Below are positions 50,501 through 58,582 of a stretch of 64,000 bases of DNA, in pieces. Made by a program: the position numbers and the translations under genes. Source of the DNA: Hyphomicrobiales bacterium (GTDB lineage Bacteria; Pseudomonadota; Alphaproteobacteria; Rhizobiales; Beijerinckiaceae); assembly GCA_019075905.1 (NCBI GenBank), contig JAGXAM010000013.1, positions 48,050-112,049 of the forward strand, given 5' to 3'. Positions within the stretch are counted from its first letter, which is position 1. Every line of letters starts with the position of its first letter. Under the pieces are notes generated by a model. The model did not search any database. It saw only the letters and a list, made by a program, of their open reading frames with translations, and was not told the DNA's origin.

Positions 50501-51062
50501 TGAGGCGGAGCGCAACGAATTGACTGAAGCCATCCGGCGCCTGCGTCAGGCCATCGGCACTCTCAACCGCGAAGGCCGCGAGCGGCTGCAGGAGGCTTTT
50601 GATCGCGTCAACGGCCATTTCCGCGACCTGTTCACGCGGCTGTTCAATGGCGGCACGGCCGAATTGCAACTCATCGAATCGGACGATCCGCTGGAAGCCG
50701 GCCTCGAAATTAACGCCCGCCCGCCCGGCAAAAAACCGCAAACCATGACCCTGCTTTCGGGCGGTGAGCAGGCCCTGACCGCCATGGCGCTGATTTTTGC
50801 GGTGTTTTTGACCAATCCCTCGCCCATATGCGTGCTGGATGAAGTCGATGCCCCCCTCGATGATTCCAATGTCGAGCGCTTTTGTGATCTGCTCGATGCC
50901 ATGGCCCAGCGCACCGAGACCCGCTTCCTCACCATCACCCACAACCCCATCACCATGGCGCGGATGAACCGGCTCTATGGCGTCACCATGGCCGAACAGG
51001 GCGTTTCGCAACTGGTTTCAGTCGATCTCGCGGAAGCGACGGAATTGGCGGAAGCGGGCTGA
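47595..51062 (+). CDS. smc: Chromosome segregation ATPase SMC
   Basis: A 1,155-residue SMC with N-terminal Walker A GPNGCGKSN (residues 31-39), two long alanine/arginine-rich coiled coils separated by a hinge (around AKVIDQISARPGYEAALAAALG), and a C-terminal head with signature LLSGGEQALTAMAL and Walker B CVLDEVDAPLDDSN. It compacts and separates sister chromosomes. GCGGAGG precedes the ATG. The kleisin partners ScpA and ScpB are not in this window. The 147-base region before it shows no recognisable promoter. Confidence 0.97.
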   Translation: MKFRKLRLAGFKSFVEATEFLIEPGLTGVVGPNGCGKSNLVEAMRWVMGETSYKNMRASGMEDVIFSGSGKRPPRNFAEVLITLDNADRTAPTAWNDSDTIEVTRRIERGDGSDYRINGREARARDVQLLFADASSGARSPAMVRQGQIGEIIAAKPQQRRRIIEEAAGVAGLHSRRHEAELRLKAAEDNLVRIDDIVGQLGGQIDGLRRQARQAERYRLLAAELRRLEALQHAIAWATLEQQLADSARAAGLATRDVANAMVAQQEAARLAALGAHGLPKLREDEAATGAALQRLVLAREALDGEARRQEERRLALEQRARQVEADLARERALIDDASRMVARFEAERMTLEAGSADDERSVTMAQSGIAAIEAENAAIEAKLAEAQAASAAFAARREALAARLADETRRRTRIETDLAEARRARAAIDAEIARMVDIATLAAQEQAATQAASAAEAAWFEAESAVAEARRLEGELRGPAEAMERRKQALETEIRTLEKLLAPTQAEAFAKVIDQISARPGYEAALAAALGDDLEASLSPQAALHWAVTSGASDPDLPPGAQALSAFVEAPEALHRRLAQIGVATPQAASALVAALKPGQRLVSAAGDLWRWDGLTRTAAAPGAAARRLGEMNRLAALRLEFRACESEATSLRAQWQAASAAATKAVNHEMQCRNAERAALKAAEAARNGLADAERRLGAHRNRAAALMASLQQLERDFSEIDAACAAAQATMAEVAPTAPEAQRTATVLAQAGDLASASRRKLGEAQARLIQARRVKDGRAARLVALARDLADWQKRQGSAAQRSSDMVNRAARLAQEHEELAQAPATLLMRRRALMNEIDAAEGLRQKAGDARVAAEIAQARLDAAAREAQERLATAREAAARETAGHDADTQRRTELAATIRAALDCDPQDLRALAGLKPGAPLPASATVTDKLQALREDRERLGVVNLRAEVELGELEATRTALEAERNELTEAIRRLRQAIGTLNREGRERLQEAFDRVNGHFRDLFTRLFNGGTAELQLIESDDPLEAGLEINARPPGKKPQTMTLLSGGEQALTAMALIFAVFLTNPSPICVLDEVDAPLDDSNVERFCDLLDAMAQRTETRFLTITHNPITMARMNRLYGVTMAEQGVSQLVSVDLAEATELAEAG

Positions 51063-51081
51063 GCGCAAACGTCCGCGCGCT

Positions 51082-52038
51082 TCAGATCTTCCGGCCCATC
51101 GCCAGAAACTTTTCGGCGCGGGAATTGCGCAATTCCTCGGCACCCATATTGCCGAGCGAAGCCAGGCTGTCGGCAATCGCGGCGCCGCAGGCGGCAATGG
51201 CAGCGGCCGGGTCGCGATGCGCGCCACCCTCGGGCTCGCGCACGATCGTGTCGATAATGCCGAATTTCAGCAGGTCCTGCGCGGTGATTTTCATGCTGTT
51301 GGCAGCATCCGTGGCCTTGGTCGCATCGCGCCAGAGGATCGAAGCCGCGCCTTCGGGTGAAATCACCGAATAGATCGAATGTTCCAGCATGATCACCCGG
51401 TTGCAGCAGGCAATCGCCACCGCGCCGCCCGAGCCGCCCTCGCCGATCACCAGCGCCACGCTCGGCACGCCCAGCGCCAGCGCCGCATCGGTCGAGCGGG
51501 CAATCGCTTCCGCCTGGCCGCGCTCTTCGGCATCAATGCCGGGGAAGGCGCCGGCTGTGTCAATCAGGGAAATCATTGGCAGGCCGAAACGATCCGCCAG
51601 TTCCATCAGCCGCACTGCCTTGCGATAGCCCTCAGGGCGCGCCATGCCGAAATTATGCTTGATGCGGCTCTGGGTGTCGGCACCGCGCTCCTGGCCGATC
51701 ACGCAGACAGCCTCGCCGCGAAACCGCGCCAGCCCGCCGATGATCGCCTCGTCCTCGCCAAATTGCCGGTCACCGGCCATGGGCGTGAAATCGGTCAGCA
51801 GGCCATCGATATAATCGACGCAATGGGGTCGCTGCGGATGGCGGGCCACCTTGGTTTTCTGCCAGGGCGTCAGATCGGCATAAAGATCAACCAGCGCCTT
51901 GTGCGCCTTGGCCTCAAGGCGCGACAATTCGTCGGCAATGCCTATGGCCTTGCCGTCCGTGCCGAGAGCACGCAATTCCTCGACCTTGGCTTCAAGATCG
52001 GCAAGTGGCTTTTCAAAATCGAGGTAACTGCGCATCAT
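51082..52038 (-). CDS. accA: Acetyl-CoA carboxylase carboxyltransferase subunit alpha
   Basis: A 318-residue subunit that, with AccD, transfers carboxyl from biotin to acetyl-CoA to form malonyl-CoA for fatty-acid synthesis. [68 protein letters not shown] and [11 protein letters not shown] are characteristic. The start is one of the two adjacent ATGs at 52038/52035; the frame extends upstream without a good signal. It converges on smc, 19 bases between stops. Confidence 0.97.
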   Translation of the reverse strand: MMRSYLDFEKPLADLEAKVEELRALGTDGKAIGIADELSRLEAKAHKALVDLYADLTPWQKTKVARHPQRPHCVDYIDGLLTDFTPMAGDRQFGEDEAIIGGLARFRGEAVCVIGQERGADTQSRIKHNFGMARPEGYRKAVRLMELADRFGLPMISLIDTAGAFPGIDAEERGQAEAIARSTDAALALGVPSVALVIGEGGSGGAVAIACCNRVIMLEHSIYSVISPEGAASILWRDATKATDAANSMKITAQDLLKFGIIDTIVREPEGGAHRDPAAAIAACGAAIADSLASLGNMGAEELRNSRAEKFLAMGRKI

Positions 52039-52206
52039 CGAAAGCGGGCAAGTCTCAAGAGTCAACCGCAATGAACCGGCGCGGCGCGTAAGCACTGGCG
52101 TTTTGCACCAAGCCTGTCAAGCGCAACTGCCCTGTTACGGTTAGCAGGACGCTTGCGGCCAGCCGGCGCCAGCGCTAAAGCCTGTGGCAAATCTGGAGAA
52201 ACCGAC

Positions 52207-52482
52207 GTGTCTTTGCTCGCGCCGCTGGTGATATATTTTTTGAAGTTCTGCGAATATCTGATCATCATCATGGCGGCCATGTCCTGGCTGATCGGTTTCA
52301 ACATTGTCAACATCCGCAACAATGTCGTCCGCACCATCTGGGTCAGCCTGAATCTTGTGACCGAGCCCATTCTCAACCCGATCCGCAGGATTCTGCCCAG
52401 CCTTGGCGGCGTTGATCTATCGCCGCTAGTCGCGCTTCTGGTGATCCTGTTCGTGCAGCAATGGGTCAGAGCCCATAGCTGA
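52207..52482 (+). CDS. YggT-family membrane protein, copy 1
   Basis: A 91-residue protein of the YggT family: two hydrophobic segments (VIYFLKFCEYLIIIMAAMSW and LSPLVALLVILFVQQWV) flank the conserved loop VTEPILNPIRRILPSLGGVD. The GTG at 52207 has GGAGAAA upstream. Homologues in plants and cyanobacteria affect photosystem assembly, and bacterial forms are linked to envelope or division functions; the role here is unknown. A clear paralogue lies at 56629. Confidence 0.88.
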   Translation: MSLLAPLVIYFLKFCEYLIIIMAAMSWLIGFNIVNIRNNVVRTIWVSLNLVTEPILNPIRRILPSLGGVDLSPLVALLVILFVQQWVRAHS

Positions 52483-52493
52483 GGCGTGCGGCC

Positions 52494-53045
52494 TCAACGT
52501 GGCGAGGCACCGAAGGCGACCGTGAGCCGCGTGAGCTGCGCATGCACATCATTGCTTTCGAGCGAGCGCATAGTCGGCGGCACCGCCGTATAGAGCGCCG
52601 TATCAAGATGAATCAGCCGCTCCTGCAGGCGCAGGGAAGCGTCCGAAAGACGGCGCAGTTCCTCGGGCAGGCGCGCATAGGTTTCGGCATCGGCAACAGG
52701 TGCCTGGCGCGACAGTTTCACCTTTTGGCGCTCATTCCCGGCAGCGGCAAGGTTGAGCTCGCCATCATTCACCGCCCGCTGCATCAGCAGCCAGGACGCC
52801 AGCTGCATCAGCCGCGTCGTCAGCCGCATGCTCTCGGCAGCATAGGCGAGCGCATCCATGCGCTGCAGCACCTTGGCTTCGGCGCGGCCGGGGCCATCGA
52901 GATAGGCCGCGGCGGCTTCAACCAGATCCATGCCTTCACGAAACAGCAGATGAAAGCTGTCCGAGCCAATCAGCCTCTGGCCGAAAGCCACCGGTTGCGC
53001 ACCATGTCCGCCCTTGATGTCCGCACTTGCCATGTTCATTCCCAT
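52494..53045 (-). CDS. rcdA: RcdA, adaptor for CtrA degradation (DUF1465)
   Basis: A 183-residue, mainly helical protein of the DUF1465/RcdA family. In Caulobacter RcdA is the second-tier adaptor: it is recruited by CpdR-primed ClpXP, and together with PopA delivers the master regulator CtrA. Conserved segments are DSFHLLFREGMDLVEAAAAYLDG, YAAESMRLTTRLMQLASWLLMQRAV and RLIHLDTALY. The ATG at 53045 has TGAGGCA before it. cpdR is at 2.3 kb in this window; CtrA-type boxes occur nearby (53305-53319) and at 59654-59668. The converging neighbour is yggT copy 1, 11 bases off. Confidence 0.88.
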   Translation of the reverse strand: MGMNMASADIKGGHGAQPVAFGQRLIGSDSFHLLFREGMDLVEAAAAYLDGPGRAEAKVLQRMDALAYAAESMRLTTRLMQLASWLLMQRAVNDGELNLAAAGNERQKVKLSRQAPVADAETYARLPEELRRLSDASLRLQERLIHLDTALYTAVPPTMRSLESNDVHAQLTRLTVAFGASPR

Positions 53046-53190
53046 TGCCTCAGAAGAGCCGCCGGTGCGCGCGTCCGAAAACGATACGTGCCAGCCTGTT
53101 GCGAACTGTGGGAGCAATGTTAACGCCATTCATGGCATTTGTGGCGTTTACTGTTTCTTAGGGTTAATGGCCCTGCCGGGCACTTGCGAC

Positions 53191-53214
53191 AAAAAAAGCC
53201 GCCCGAAGGCGGCT
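53191..53214 (-). terminator. Rho-independent terminator on the minus strand
   Basis: On the minus strand, AGCCGCC pairs with GGCGGCT around a TTCG tetraloop (53214-53197) and is followed by a run of seven T (53197-53191). This is a textbook intrinsic terminator. It sits 149 bases after the DUF1192 stop and 146 bases before the rcdA start, so it separates these two genes. Confidence 0.85.
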
Positions 53215-53243
53215 GTAAGTCCAAACAGGGAGGAACACAGGAG

Positions 53244-53366
53244 ATGCCCATGGCATCCAGAAAATGCCTGACGAATCAGACAACATCAGATTATATCGAA
53301 AGCGTTAACATCTGCTTAATATTTTTCGGTCACGGCCACGATTTTACGGTGCGCCAGCGCCTTTAG
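53244..53366 (+). other. Possible 40-residue small ORF with strong ribosome site
   Basis: AGGGAGGAACACAGGAG (from 53227) precedes an ATG at 53244 and another at 53250. The frame runs about 40 codons to a TAG at 53364-53366 and overlaps the DUF1192 stop on the other strand. Its product (starting MPMASRKCLTNQTTSDYI) is not recognised, is AT-richer than its neighbours and contains the CtrA-type box. Either a real small gene or a chance frame behind a purine-rich regulatory stretch. The 53046-53362 gap otherwise holds only the terminator and CtrA box. Confidence 0.3.
53305..53319. promoter_or_regulatory. Exact CtrA-type box (TTAA-N7-TTAA) between rcdA and DUF1192
   Basis: TTAA at 53305-53308 and TTAA at 53316-53319 with a seven-base spacer (CATCTGC) equal the CtrA consensus. 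It lies 260 bases upstream of rcdA, but the minus-strand terminator at 53191-53214 sits between them, so its target may be a plus-strand transcript instead. Confidence 0.5.
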
Positions 53367-53584
53367 CCGGATTTCTCCTGTGGAGAACCAAAAAAACGCT
53401 CTGCAGCATGCCTCGAATCACGCTTTTTGACGAGATCCGCTTCAAGGCGTGCCACCTCTTCATGAAGGATTTGCAAATGCGCCAGCAGGTCATCGACCGA
53501 CAGCGAATCAAGTTTCTGGCCGATTTCATGAACGGGCGGCTTGGCGACCGGGCCTGTGCCAAACACATCATCGAGTGTCGCCAT
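53363..53584 (-). CDS. DUF1192 small protein
   Basis: A 73-residue soluble protein with the DUF1192 pattern: EIGQKLDSLSVDDLLAHLQILHEEVARLEADLVKKRDSRHAAERFFG, a helical segment with heptad leucines likely to dimerise. The start at 53584 (MATLDDVFG) fits; the frame continues upstream but has no support. The family is almost restricted to alphaproteobacteria and has no known function. It is downstream of kdsD on the same strand, 73 bases from its stop, and ends before a strong terminator. Confidence 0.88.
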   Translation of the reverse strand: MATLDDVFGTGPVAKPPVHEIGQKLDSLSVDDLLAHLQILHEEVARLEADLVKKRDSRHAAERFFGSPQEKSG

Positions 53585-53657
53585 GTTCCGCGCTCCGTCA
53601 ACAGGTGTCATTATGGCGCAGATTGTGCCATTGCGACAAGCTGTGGCGAGGGTGGTT

Positions 53658-54644
53658 TCAGGCGACGCCGCGCGCCAGAAGATCGTGAATATGCACAACG
53701 CCTTGCGGGATGGCTCCGGCGTCCACCACGAAAAGGGCGGTAATTTTTCGCGCCTCCAGAATCTGCAAGGCTTCGGCGCTCAGCATGGTCGGTTGCACGG
53801 TGCGCGGCGATGGCGTCATGACATCGGTCACCGGGCGCATCATCAGGTCATCGCACATGTGGCGGCGCAAATCGCCGTCGGTGATGATGCCGACCAGCCG
53901 TCCCGCGCCATCAACCACACCGACACAGCCAACACCCTTGCCGGTGATTTCCATCACCGCTTCGGCCATGGTGGCGGTGATGGCGACCAACGGCAGACGC
54001 GGTGCCCCGAGCATGACGTCGCGAACCAGCAGCAGCCGGGCGCCAAGCTTGCCGCCGGGATGGAACTGGCGAAAATCCTGCGCCGTGAACCCGCGCGCTT
54101 CCAGCAGGGCCAGCGCCAGCGCATCGCCCAGTACCAGCTGCAGGGTCGTCGAGGATGTCGGCGCAAGGCCGTTCGGGCAGGCTTCCTCGACCAGCGGCAG
54201 GATCAGGCAATGATCGGCAGCCCGGCCGAGGGCGCTGTCAGCATGGGCGGTAATGGCAACCAGCGGCACATCGAACCGGCTGGCATAGAGAATGATATCG
54301 GCGAGTTCGGCGGTTTCGCCCGACCATGACAGCGCCAGAATGGCATCGCCGGACTGAATCATGCCAAGGTCGCCATGGCTGGCCTCGGCCGGATGCACGT
54401 AATGGGCAGGCGTGCCGGTGGATGAAAACGTCGCCGCCAGCTTGCGGGCAATATGGCCTGACTTGCCCATGCCGGTGACAATGACCCGGCCCTGTCGCCC
54501 GCGCAGCAGCGCCACAACCCGGCCGAACTCGGCCCCCAGTTCCGAGCCGGTATCGCCGGCCAGATCGGCCATCAAAGCCTGCAGCGCATCGCTTTCAATG
54601 CGCACGGTTCGCAGCGCCGAGCCGAGCGCCTCGCCATGACTCAT
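53658..54644 (-). CDS. kdsD: Arabinose-5-phosphate isomerase (KdsD/KpsF family)
   Basis: A 328-residue enzyme that interconverts ribulose-5-phosphate and arabinose-5-phosphate, the first step toward Kdo for lipopolysaccharide. The SIS sugar-isomerase domain (GMGKSGHIARKLAATFSSTGTPA, EASHGDLGM, SWSGETAELA) is followed by two CBS domains (GVVDGAGRLVGIITDGDLRRH and LFVVDAGAIPQGVVHIHDLL). Its ATG overlaps the stop of the upstream TPR lipoprotein gene (ATGA), implying coupling. Confidence 0.96.
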   Translation of the reverse strand: MSHGEALGSALRTVRIESDALQALMADLAGDTGSELGAEFGRVVALLRGRQGRVIVTGMGKSGHIARKLAATFSSTGTPAHYVHPAEASHGDLGMIQSGDAILALSWSGETAELADIILYASRFDVPLVAITAHADSALGRAADHCLILPLVEEACPNGLAPTSSTTLQLVLGDALALALLEARGFTAQDFRQFHPGGKLGARLLLVRDVMLGAPRLPLVAITATMAEAVMEITGKGVGCVGVVDGAGRLVGIITDGDLRRHMCDDLMMRPVTDVMTPSPRTVQPTMLSAEALQILEARKITALFVVDAGAIPQGVVHIHDLLARGVA

Positions 54645-55525
54645 GCCTGCAGACGTCCCAGACCGCGCCGCGCCACCGGGTCATTGGGGTTGAGCGCCAG
54701 CGCGCCCTGATAGGCCTCAAGCGCCTTGCTCTTTTGCCCCAGATGCTCGCGCGCCAACCCGAGGCCATCCCAGGCTTCGGGGTTCTTGGCATCGACGTTC
54801 AGCGAGGAATTGAAGTCGCCCACGGCCTCTTTGTAATTGCCGACGGCAATATAGCTTTGCCCGCGCGCCAGATAGGGCGCAGCCGCAAACGGATCGCTGT
54901 CGATGGCATTGCTGAAATCGGTAATGGCCTGCTGCTGATTGCCAAGGCGCTGATCTATCAGGCCCTTGGCATGATAGGCTTGGGCCCGCAATTGCTGCGG
55001 CACACCCGAATGAATGGCGATGATATGATCGAGATCATTCATGGCCGGCTGCAGCTGGCCTTCCGAGCGCAACAGATTGGCGCGCCCCAGATAGGCCGGT
55101 GCATGATTGGAATTGGCATTGATCGCCGCGGTAAAATCCCGCATCGCCGCGCGGCTGTTGCCCATCTGCCGCTCGGCCAGCGCCCGGTTGGTGAAGGCCG
55201 GCGCATTATGTGGGTCGAGCCGCACGGCAACGCTGAAATCGCGCACGGCGCGGTCATAGGAGCCGATCCGCGCATAGGCGACACCGCGGGTATTATAGGC
55301 ATCGGCATCGCGTGGATGTGCGGCGATCACGCGGCTGAGCGAGTCGATATCGACCGTGGTCGCGGCACTCGCCGGTTGCAGCTCGGCATAGCCAGGGTTG
55401 TCGCTGCCCGGAAAGCTGCCAGTTGTGCCGCAGCCTGCCAGCGCCAGAACCAGAACGCCGGCCTGCAGCAATGCCAGACTGCGCCCGACATGCGCTCTGG
55501 GGGCCTTGTCCGGACTATGTCGCAT
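54641..55525 (-). CDS. TPR-repeat lipoprotein (NlpI-like)
   Basis: About 294 residues. A signal peptide ends in a lipobox (LVLALAGC), so it is an outer- or inner-membrane lipoprotein. The mature part has about six tetratricopeptide repeats (for example AYNTRGVAYARIGSYDRAVRDF, AFTNRALAERQMGNSRAAMRDF, AWDGLGLAREHLGQKSKALEAY). I use the ATG at 55525; ATG 55543 is equally possible. Relatives scaffold peptidoglycan enzymes. It is cotranscribed with kdsD. Confidence 0.88.
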   Translation of the reverse strand: MRHSPDKAPRAHVGRSLALLQAGVLVLALAGCGTTGSFPGSDNPGYAELQPASAATTVDIDSLSRVIAAHPRDADAYNTRGVAYARIGSYDRAVRDFSVAVRLDPHNAPAFTNRALAERQMGNSRAAMRDFTAAINANSNHAPAYLGRANLLRSEGQLQPAMNDLDHIIAIHSGVPQQLRAQAYHAKGLIDQRLGNQQQAITDFSNAIDSDPFAAAPYLARGQSYIAVGNYKEAVGDFNSSLNVDAKNPEAWDGLGLAREHLGQKSKALEAYQGALALNPNDPVARRGLGRLQA

Positions 55526-55663
55526 TATTGCCAGCCCCGTCATCGCAAAATCCCGGATTTCACCAAGGCACATTGCCTCAAACACTGCCAGGGTAGCCCC
55601 TGAAGTTTACCTCTTCGTTGCCGCTCTCAAAATCGAAGGCGGCAACGAGCCAAGGTCACCAGC

Positions 55664-55906
55664 TCAGCGCGGTGCGCCCGGCAAAACTTTCGGCTTCATC
55701 GGCAGCAGACCTTCGCGCTGCATCTTCTTGCGTGCCAGCTTGCGGGCGCGGCGGATAGCCTCGGCTTGCTCGCGAGCGCGCTTTTCCGACGGCTTCTCGT
55801 AGTGATCGCGCAGCTTCATCTCGCGAAAAACACCTTCGCGCTGCAGCTTTTTCTTCAGCGCCTTGAGCGCTTGATCAACATTGTTGTCACGGACGAGAAC
55901 TTGCAA
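55664..55906 (-). CDS. rpsU: Ribosomal protein S21
   Basis: An 80-residue basic protein of the 30S subunit. [44 protein letters not shown] and [17 protein letters not shown] match the alphaproteobacterial S21. No ATG exists at the conserved N-terminus; the codon where Met belongs is TTG at 55906 (TTG CAA GTT CTC), with AGGATCA upstream. The frame stays open upstream but encodes nothing conserved. A TTG start on an abundant ribosomal protein is unusual. The 173-base leader region to the ridA-like gene shows no other feature I can support. Confidence 0.92.
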   Translation of the reverse strand: MQVLVRDNNVDQALKALKKKLQREGVFREMKLRDHYEKPSEKRAREQAEAIRRARKLARKKMQREGLLPMKPKVLPGAPR

Positions 55907-56079
55907 AACGTATGATCCTGTAGGCTTGAAGGGATGACAGCACAGCACAAACGCGCTGCATCCCGCTCCGATAGCAGAAGCGCCGTTCCATGTCCAATGC
56001 TGCGTCGAAATTGTGCGAAAATCGACGCTGCCGGTCAATCGGGACAAAATGTCGCAGCTGCCCCCGGGCCAGGCGCCGG

Positions 56080-56472
56080 TCAAACGCGCCGCGCCGTAAC
56101 CTCGATCTCGATCAGCATGCGTTCATCAAGCAGACCCGTGACCAGCATGGTCGCGGCCGGGCGAATGGCCCCGAAACGGGCCCGCAAGCTCGGCGCGCAC
56201 CGCGCAAAATCGGCCCGGTTTGGCAGATAATAGGTGACCCGCACCACATCTGCCATGCGGAACTGCCCCTTTTGCAAGGCCGCCTCGACATTGTCGAGCG
56301 CCTGCTCGCATTGCGCCACCACGCCATCCTTCAGGATCATGGCGGCATAGTCATAGCCGGTGCAGCCCGAAACGAACATCATGTCGCCGGCGACCACGGC
56401 GCGCGCATAACCTATCTCGGCTTCAAAGGCCGACCCGGTGGAGATGGTCTGGCGTGCCAGGGCTGGCGACAT
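56080..56472 (-). CDS. RidA-family protein lacking the deaminase arginine
   Basis: A 130-residue YjgF/RidA-fold protein, probably a trimer. Segments [36 protein letters not shown] and [12 protein letters not shown] are typical. RidA enzymes that deaminate reactive enamines need an Arg in the PAR-T motif; here the same place reads IRPAATMLV, so the Arg is Ala. It belongs to one of the non-archetypal Rid subgroups whose activity is unknown. It lies between rpsU and the divergent yggT copy 2. Confidence 0.9.
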   Translation of the reverse strand: MSPALARQTISTGSAFEAEIGYARAVVAGDMMFVSGCTGYDYAAMILKDGVVAQCEQALDNVEAALQKGQFRMADVVRVTYYLPNRADFARCAPSLRARFGAIRPAATMLVTGLLDERMLIEIEVTARRV

Positions 56473-56628
56473 GGCATAAGACTTTCACTGATGATCTGGA
56501 ACATCTTATCACCACGTTGGCGCAAGGCAGGCAAGCCCCTTGAATTTGCTAGCGCGCCCGGAACGTCCTAAATACGCTGCAACGGCGCAACATTCCCGCG
56601 TCACCCCCCGATCAGAGGAACGACCGCT

Positions 56629-56943
56629 TTGGCCTTGTTCATCCACCCTTTATTCGTGATCGTCGAATTTATCCTGAATTTGCTGTGGTTCATCGTCATG
56701 CTCAATGTCGTGATGTCGTGGTTGCTGTCCTTCGGGATCATCAACATGAGAAATGACCTTGTCCGCATGATCTGGAACAGTATTGAATCGCTGCTTGAGC
56801 CGATGCTCGCGCCATTGCGGCGGATTCTGCCCAGCTTCGGCGGGCTGGATTTTTCACCTCTGGTGCTTTTGCTGGCGATTTATTTCATCACCATGGAATT
56901 GGGCGCGCTGGAATTTGCCCTTTACCGTTCGATCGGTGCCTGA
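56629..56943 (+). CDS. YggT-family membrane protein, copy 2
   Basis: A 104-residue paralogue of the 52207 protein. It keeps the two hydrophobic segments and the loop LLEPMLAPLRRILPSFGGLD, nearly matching copy 1 (VTEPILNPIRRILPSLGGVD). The TTG at 56629 has AGAGGAA upstream; no in-frame ATG gives the full N-terminus (FIHPLFVIVEFILNLLWF). It is followed by a strong inverted repeat and the convergent homospermidine synthase gene. Confidence 0.86.
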   Translation: MALFIHPLFVIVEFILNLLWFIVMLNVVMSWLLSFGIINMRNDLVRMIWNSIESLLEPMLAPLRRILPSFGGLDFSPLVLLLAIYFITMELGALEFALYRSIGA

Positions 56944-56949
56944 CGCGCC

Positions 56950-56972
56950 GGGCCATGGCGCCACCATGGCCC
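56950..56972. terminator. Perfect inverted repeat between convergent genes
   Basis: GGGCCATGG (56950-56958) and CCATGGCCC (56964-56972) form a 9-bp perfect stem with a 5-base loop, 7 bases after the yggT stop and 56 before the homospermidine synthase stop. No U-tract follows on either strand, so it is a hairpin that could pause or block transcription from both sides. Confidence 0.5.
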
Positions 56973-57027
56973 AAAGGGGTTCCAGCAGGACATGGCTGGC
57001 CCCTGCCAGACCTGCCCTTCGCTGGTT

Positions 57028-58473
57028 TCACCGCACAATGACATTGCTGAATTGCCAGGGATCGCTGGTATCCATATCTTCCGGGAACAGCCCGCCGCGG
57101 CCCTGAAGCGGCGTCCAGTCGGTATAATGGCCGGTGACCGGCCCGAGATAGGGCCTTTGCACTTCAAGACAGCGGCGAAAATCCAGTTCGTCGGCTTCGA
57201 GAATCCCGGCCTTCGGGTTTTCCAGCGCCCAGACCATGCCGGCCAGCACCGCTGATGTCACCTGCAATCCAGTGGCGTTCTGGTAGGGCGCGAGCTGGCG
57301 GGTCTCCTCGACCGAGAGCTGCGAGCCATACCAATAGGCATTTTTGGCGTGGCCATAGAGCAGCACGCCAAGCTCGTCGATGCCATCGATGATTTCGCTC
57401 TCGCCCAGAATATGCGAGGCGCTCTGGCGCTGCCATTGGGCCCCGGCCATTTCATCAAGCGACAGCACGGCATCGGCAGCCGGGTGATAGGCATAATGGC
57501 ATGTCGGCGCATAGGTGATTTTGCCGGCCTCGCGCAGGCTGAAATAATCGGCAATCGAAATGGCTTCATTATGAGTGATCAGAAAGCCATGCTGGGCTTG
57601 CGCGGTCGGCGTCCATGACCGCACCCTGGTGCCAGCCCCCGGGCGCAGCAGATAGATGGCGCAATCAGGGCCAAAATCATGGCGGCGGCCCTCGGGCGGC
57701 AATGCCTTTTCATGCGTGCCAAAGCCGAGTTCTGCCGGCTGCAGCCCCTCCGACACAAATCCCTCGACCGACCATGTATTGACAAAAACACCGCGCGGTT
57801 TGGGCATGCGCGCGCGTTGCGTGTCGCATTCGGCAATATGTATGCCCTTGACGCCGCAAGCTTGCATCAGCCGCGCCCAGTCCTCGCGGGATTGCGGCGG
57901 TTCATGGGCGATGTTGCAATCCCGCGCGATGTTCAGCAGCGCCTGCTTGACCAGCCAGGACACCATGCCGGGATTGGCCCCGCAGGTGGTGATGGCGCTG
58001 GGGCCAGATTTCAGCTTGCGGCGCAAATCCAGCATGGATTCGCGCAAGGCATAGTTGGAGCGCTGCGAAACGCTGAGGCTGGTATCGGTATAAAATCCCG
58101 GCCAAGGCTCGATGCAGGTGTCGATATAGAGCGCATTGGCCTCGTGGCAGAGCTGCACCAGCGCCACCGAGGAGACCTCGACCGAGAGATTGATCAAAAA
58201 TCCCTGGCCGCTGCCAGCAGTCAGATAGGGTTTGAGGACTTCGGCATAATTGTCACGCGTCAGCGCCATTTTGACAAATTTGATGCCGCGCTCATCCAGC
58301 AATTCGCGCCCGGCGTCATCGGGCGCAATCACCACCATGCGGGCGGGGTCATGGGCAATATGGCGCTCGATGAGCGGCAAGGTGCCCCGGCCGATCGAAC
58401 CAAAGCCGATCATGACGAGCGGCCCGTCGCAACGGGCAAGGACAGGCGCGGAACCTTGGGAGACAATTGGCAT
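57028..58473 (-). CDS. hss: Homospermidine synthase
   Basis: A 481-residue NAD-dependent enzyme that makes sym-homospermidine from putrescine, the characteristic polyamine of many alphaproteobacteria. The Rossmann motif MIGFGSIGRGTLPLIERH is near the N-terminus, CIEPWPGFYTD and TTCGANPGMVSWLVKQAL are catalytic-domain segments, and HYAYHPAADAVLSLDE and ILGESEIIDGIDELGVLLYGH are conserved. The start MPIVSQGSAP at 58473 fits the family; the longer frame upstream lacks a signal. It converges on yggT copy 2. Confidence 0.95.
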   Translation of the reverse strand: MPIVSQGSAPVLARCDGPLVMIGFGSIGRGTLPLIERHIAHDPARMVVIAPDDAGRELLDERGIKFVKMALTRDNYAEVLKPYLTAGSGQGFLINLSVEVSSVALVQLCHEANALYIDTCIEPWPGFYTDTSLSVSQRSNYALRESMLDLRRKLKSGPSAITTCGANPGMVSWLVKQALLNIARDCNIAHEPPQSREDWARLMQACGVKGIHIAECDTQRARMPKPRGVFVNTWSVEGFVSEGLQPAELGFGTHEKALPPEGRRHDFGPDCAIYLLRPGAGTRVRSWTPTAQAQHGFLITHNEAISIADYFSLREAGKITYAPTCHYAYHPAADAVLSLDEMAGAQWQRQSASHILGESEIIDGIDELGVLLYGHAKNAYWYGSQLSVEETRQLAPYQNATGLQVTSAVLAGMVWALENPKAGILEADELDFRRCLEVQRPYLGPVTGHYTDWTPLQGRGGLFPEDMDTSDPWQFSNVIVR

Positions 58474-58582
58474 GAGAGCGGGCTTTCGGCTTGGAAAAAT
58501 CTTGCGCCCTGATGCGATGAAAATGTGACAGTTGCAAGTTGGGTCCCTGCCGGAACCCGCCATGCGCGGGCTTCGGGCGCTG

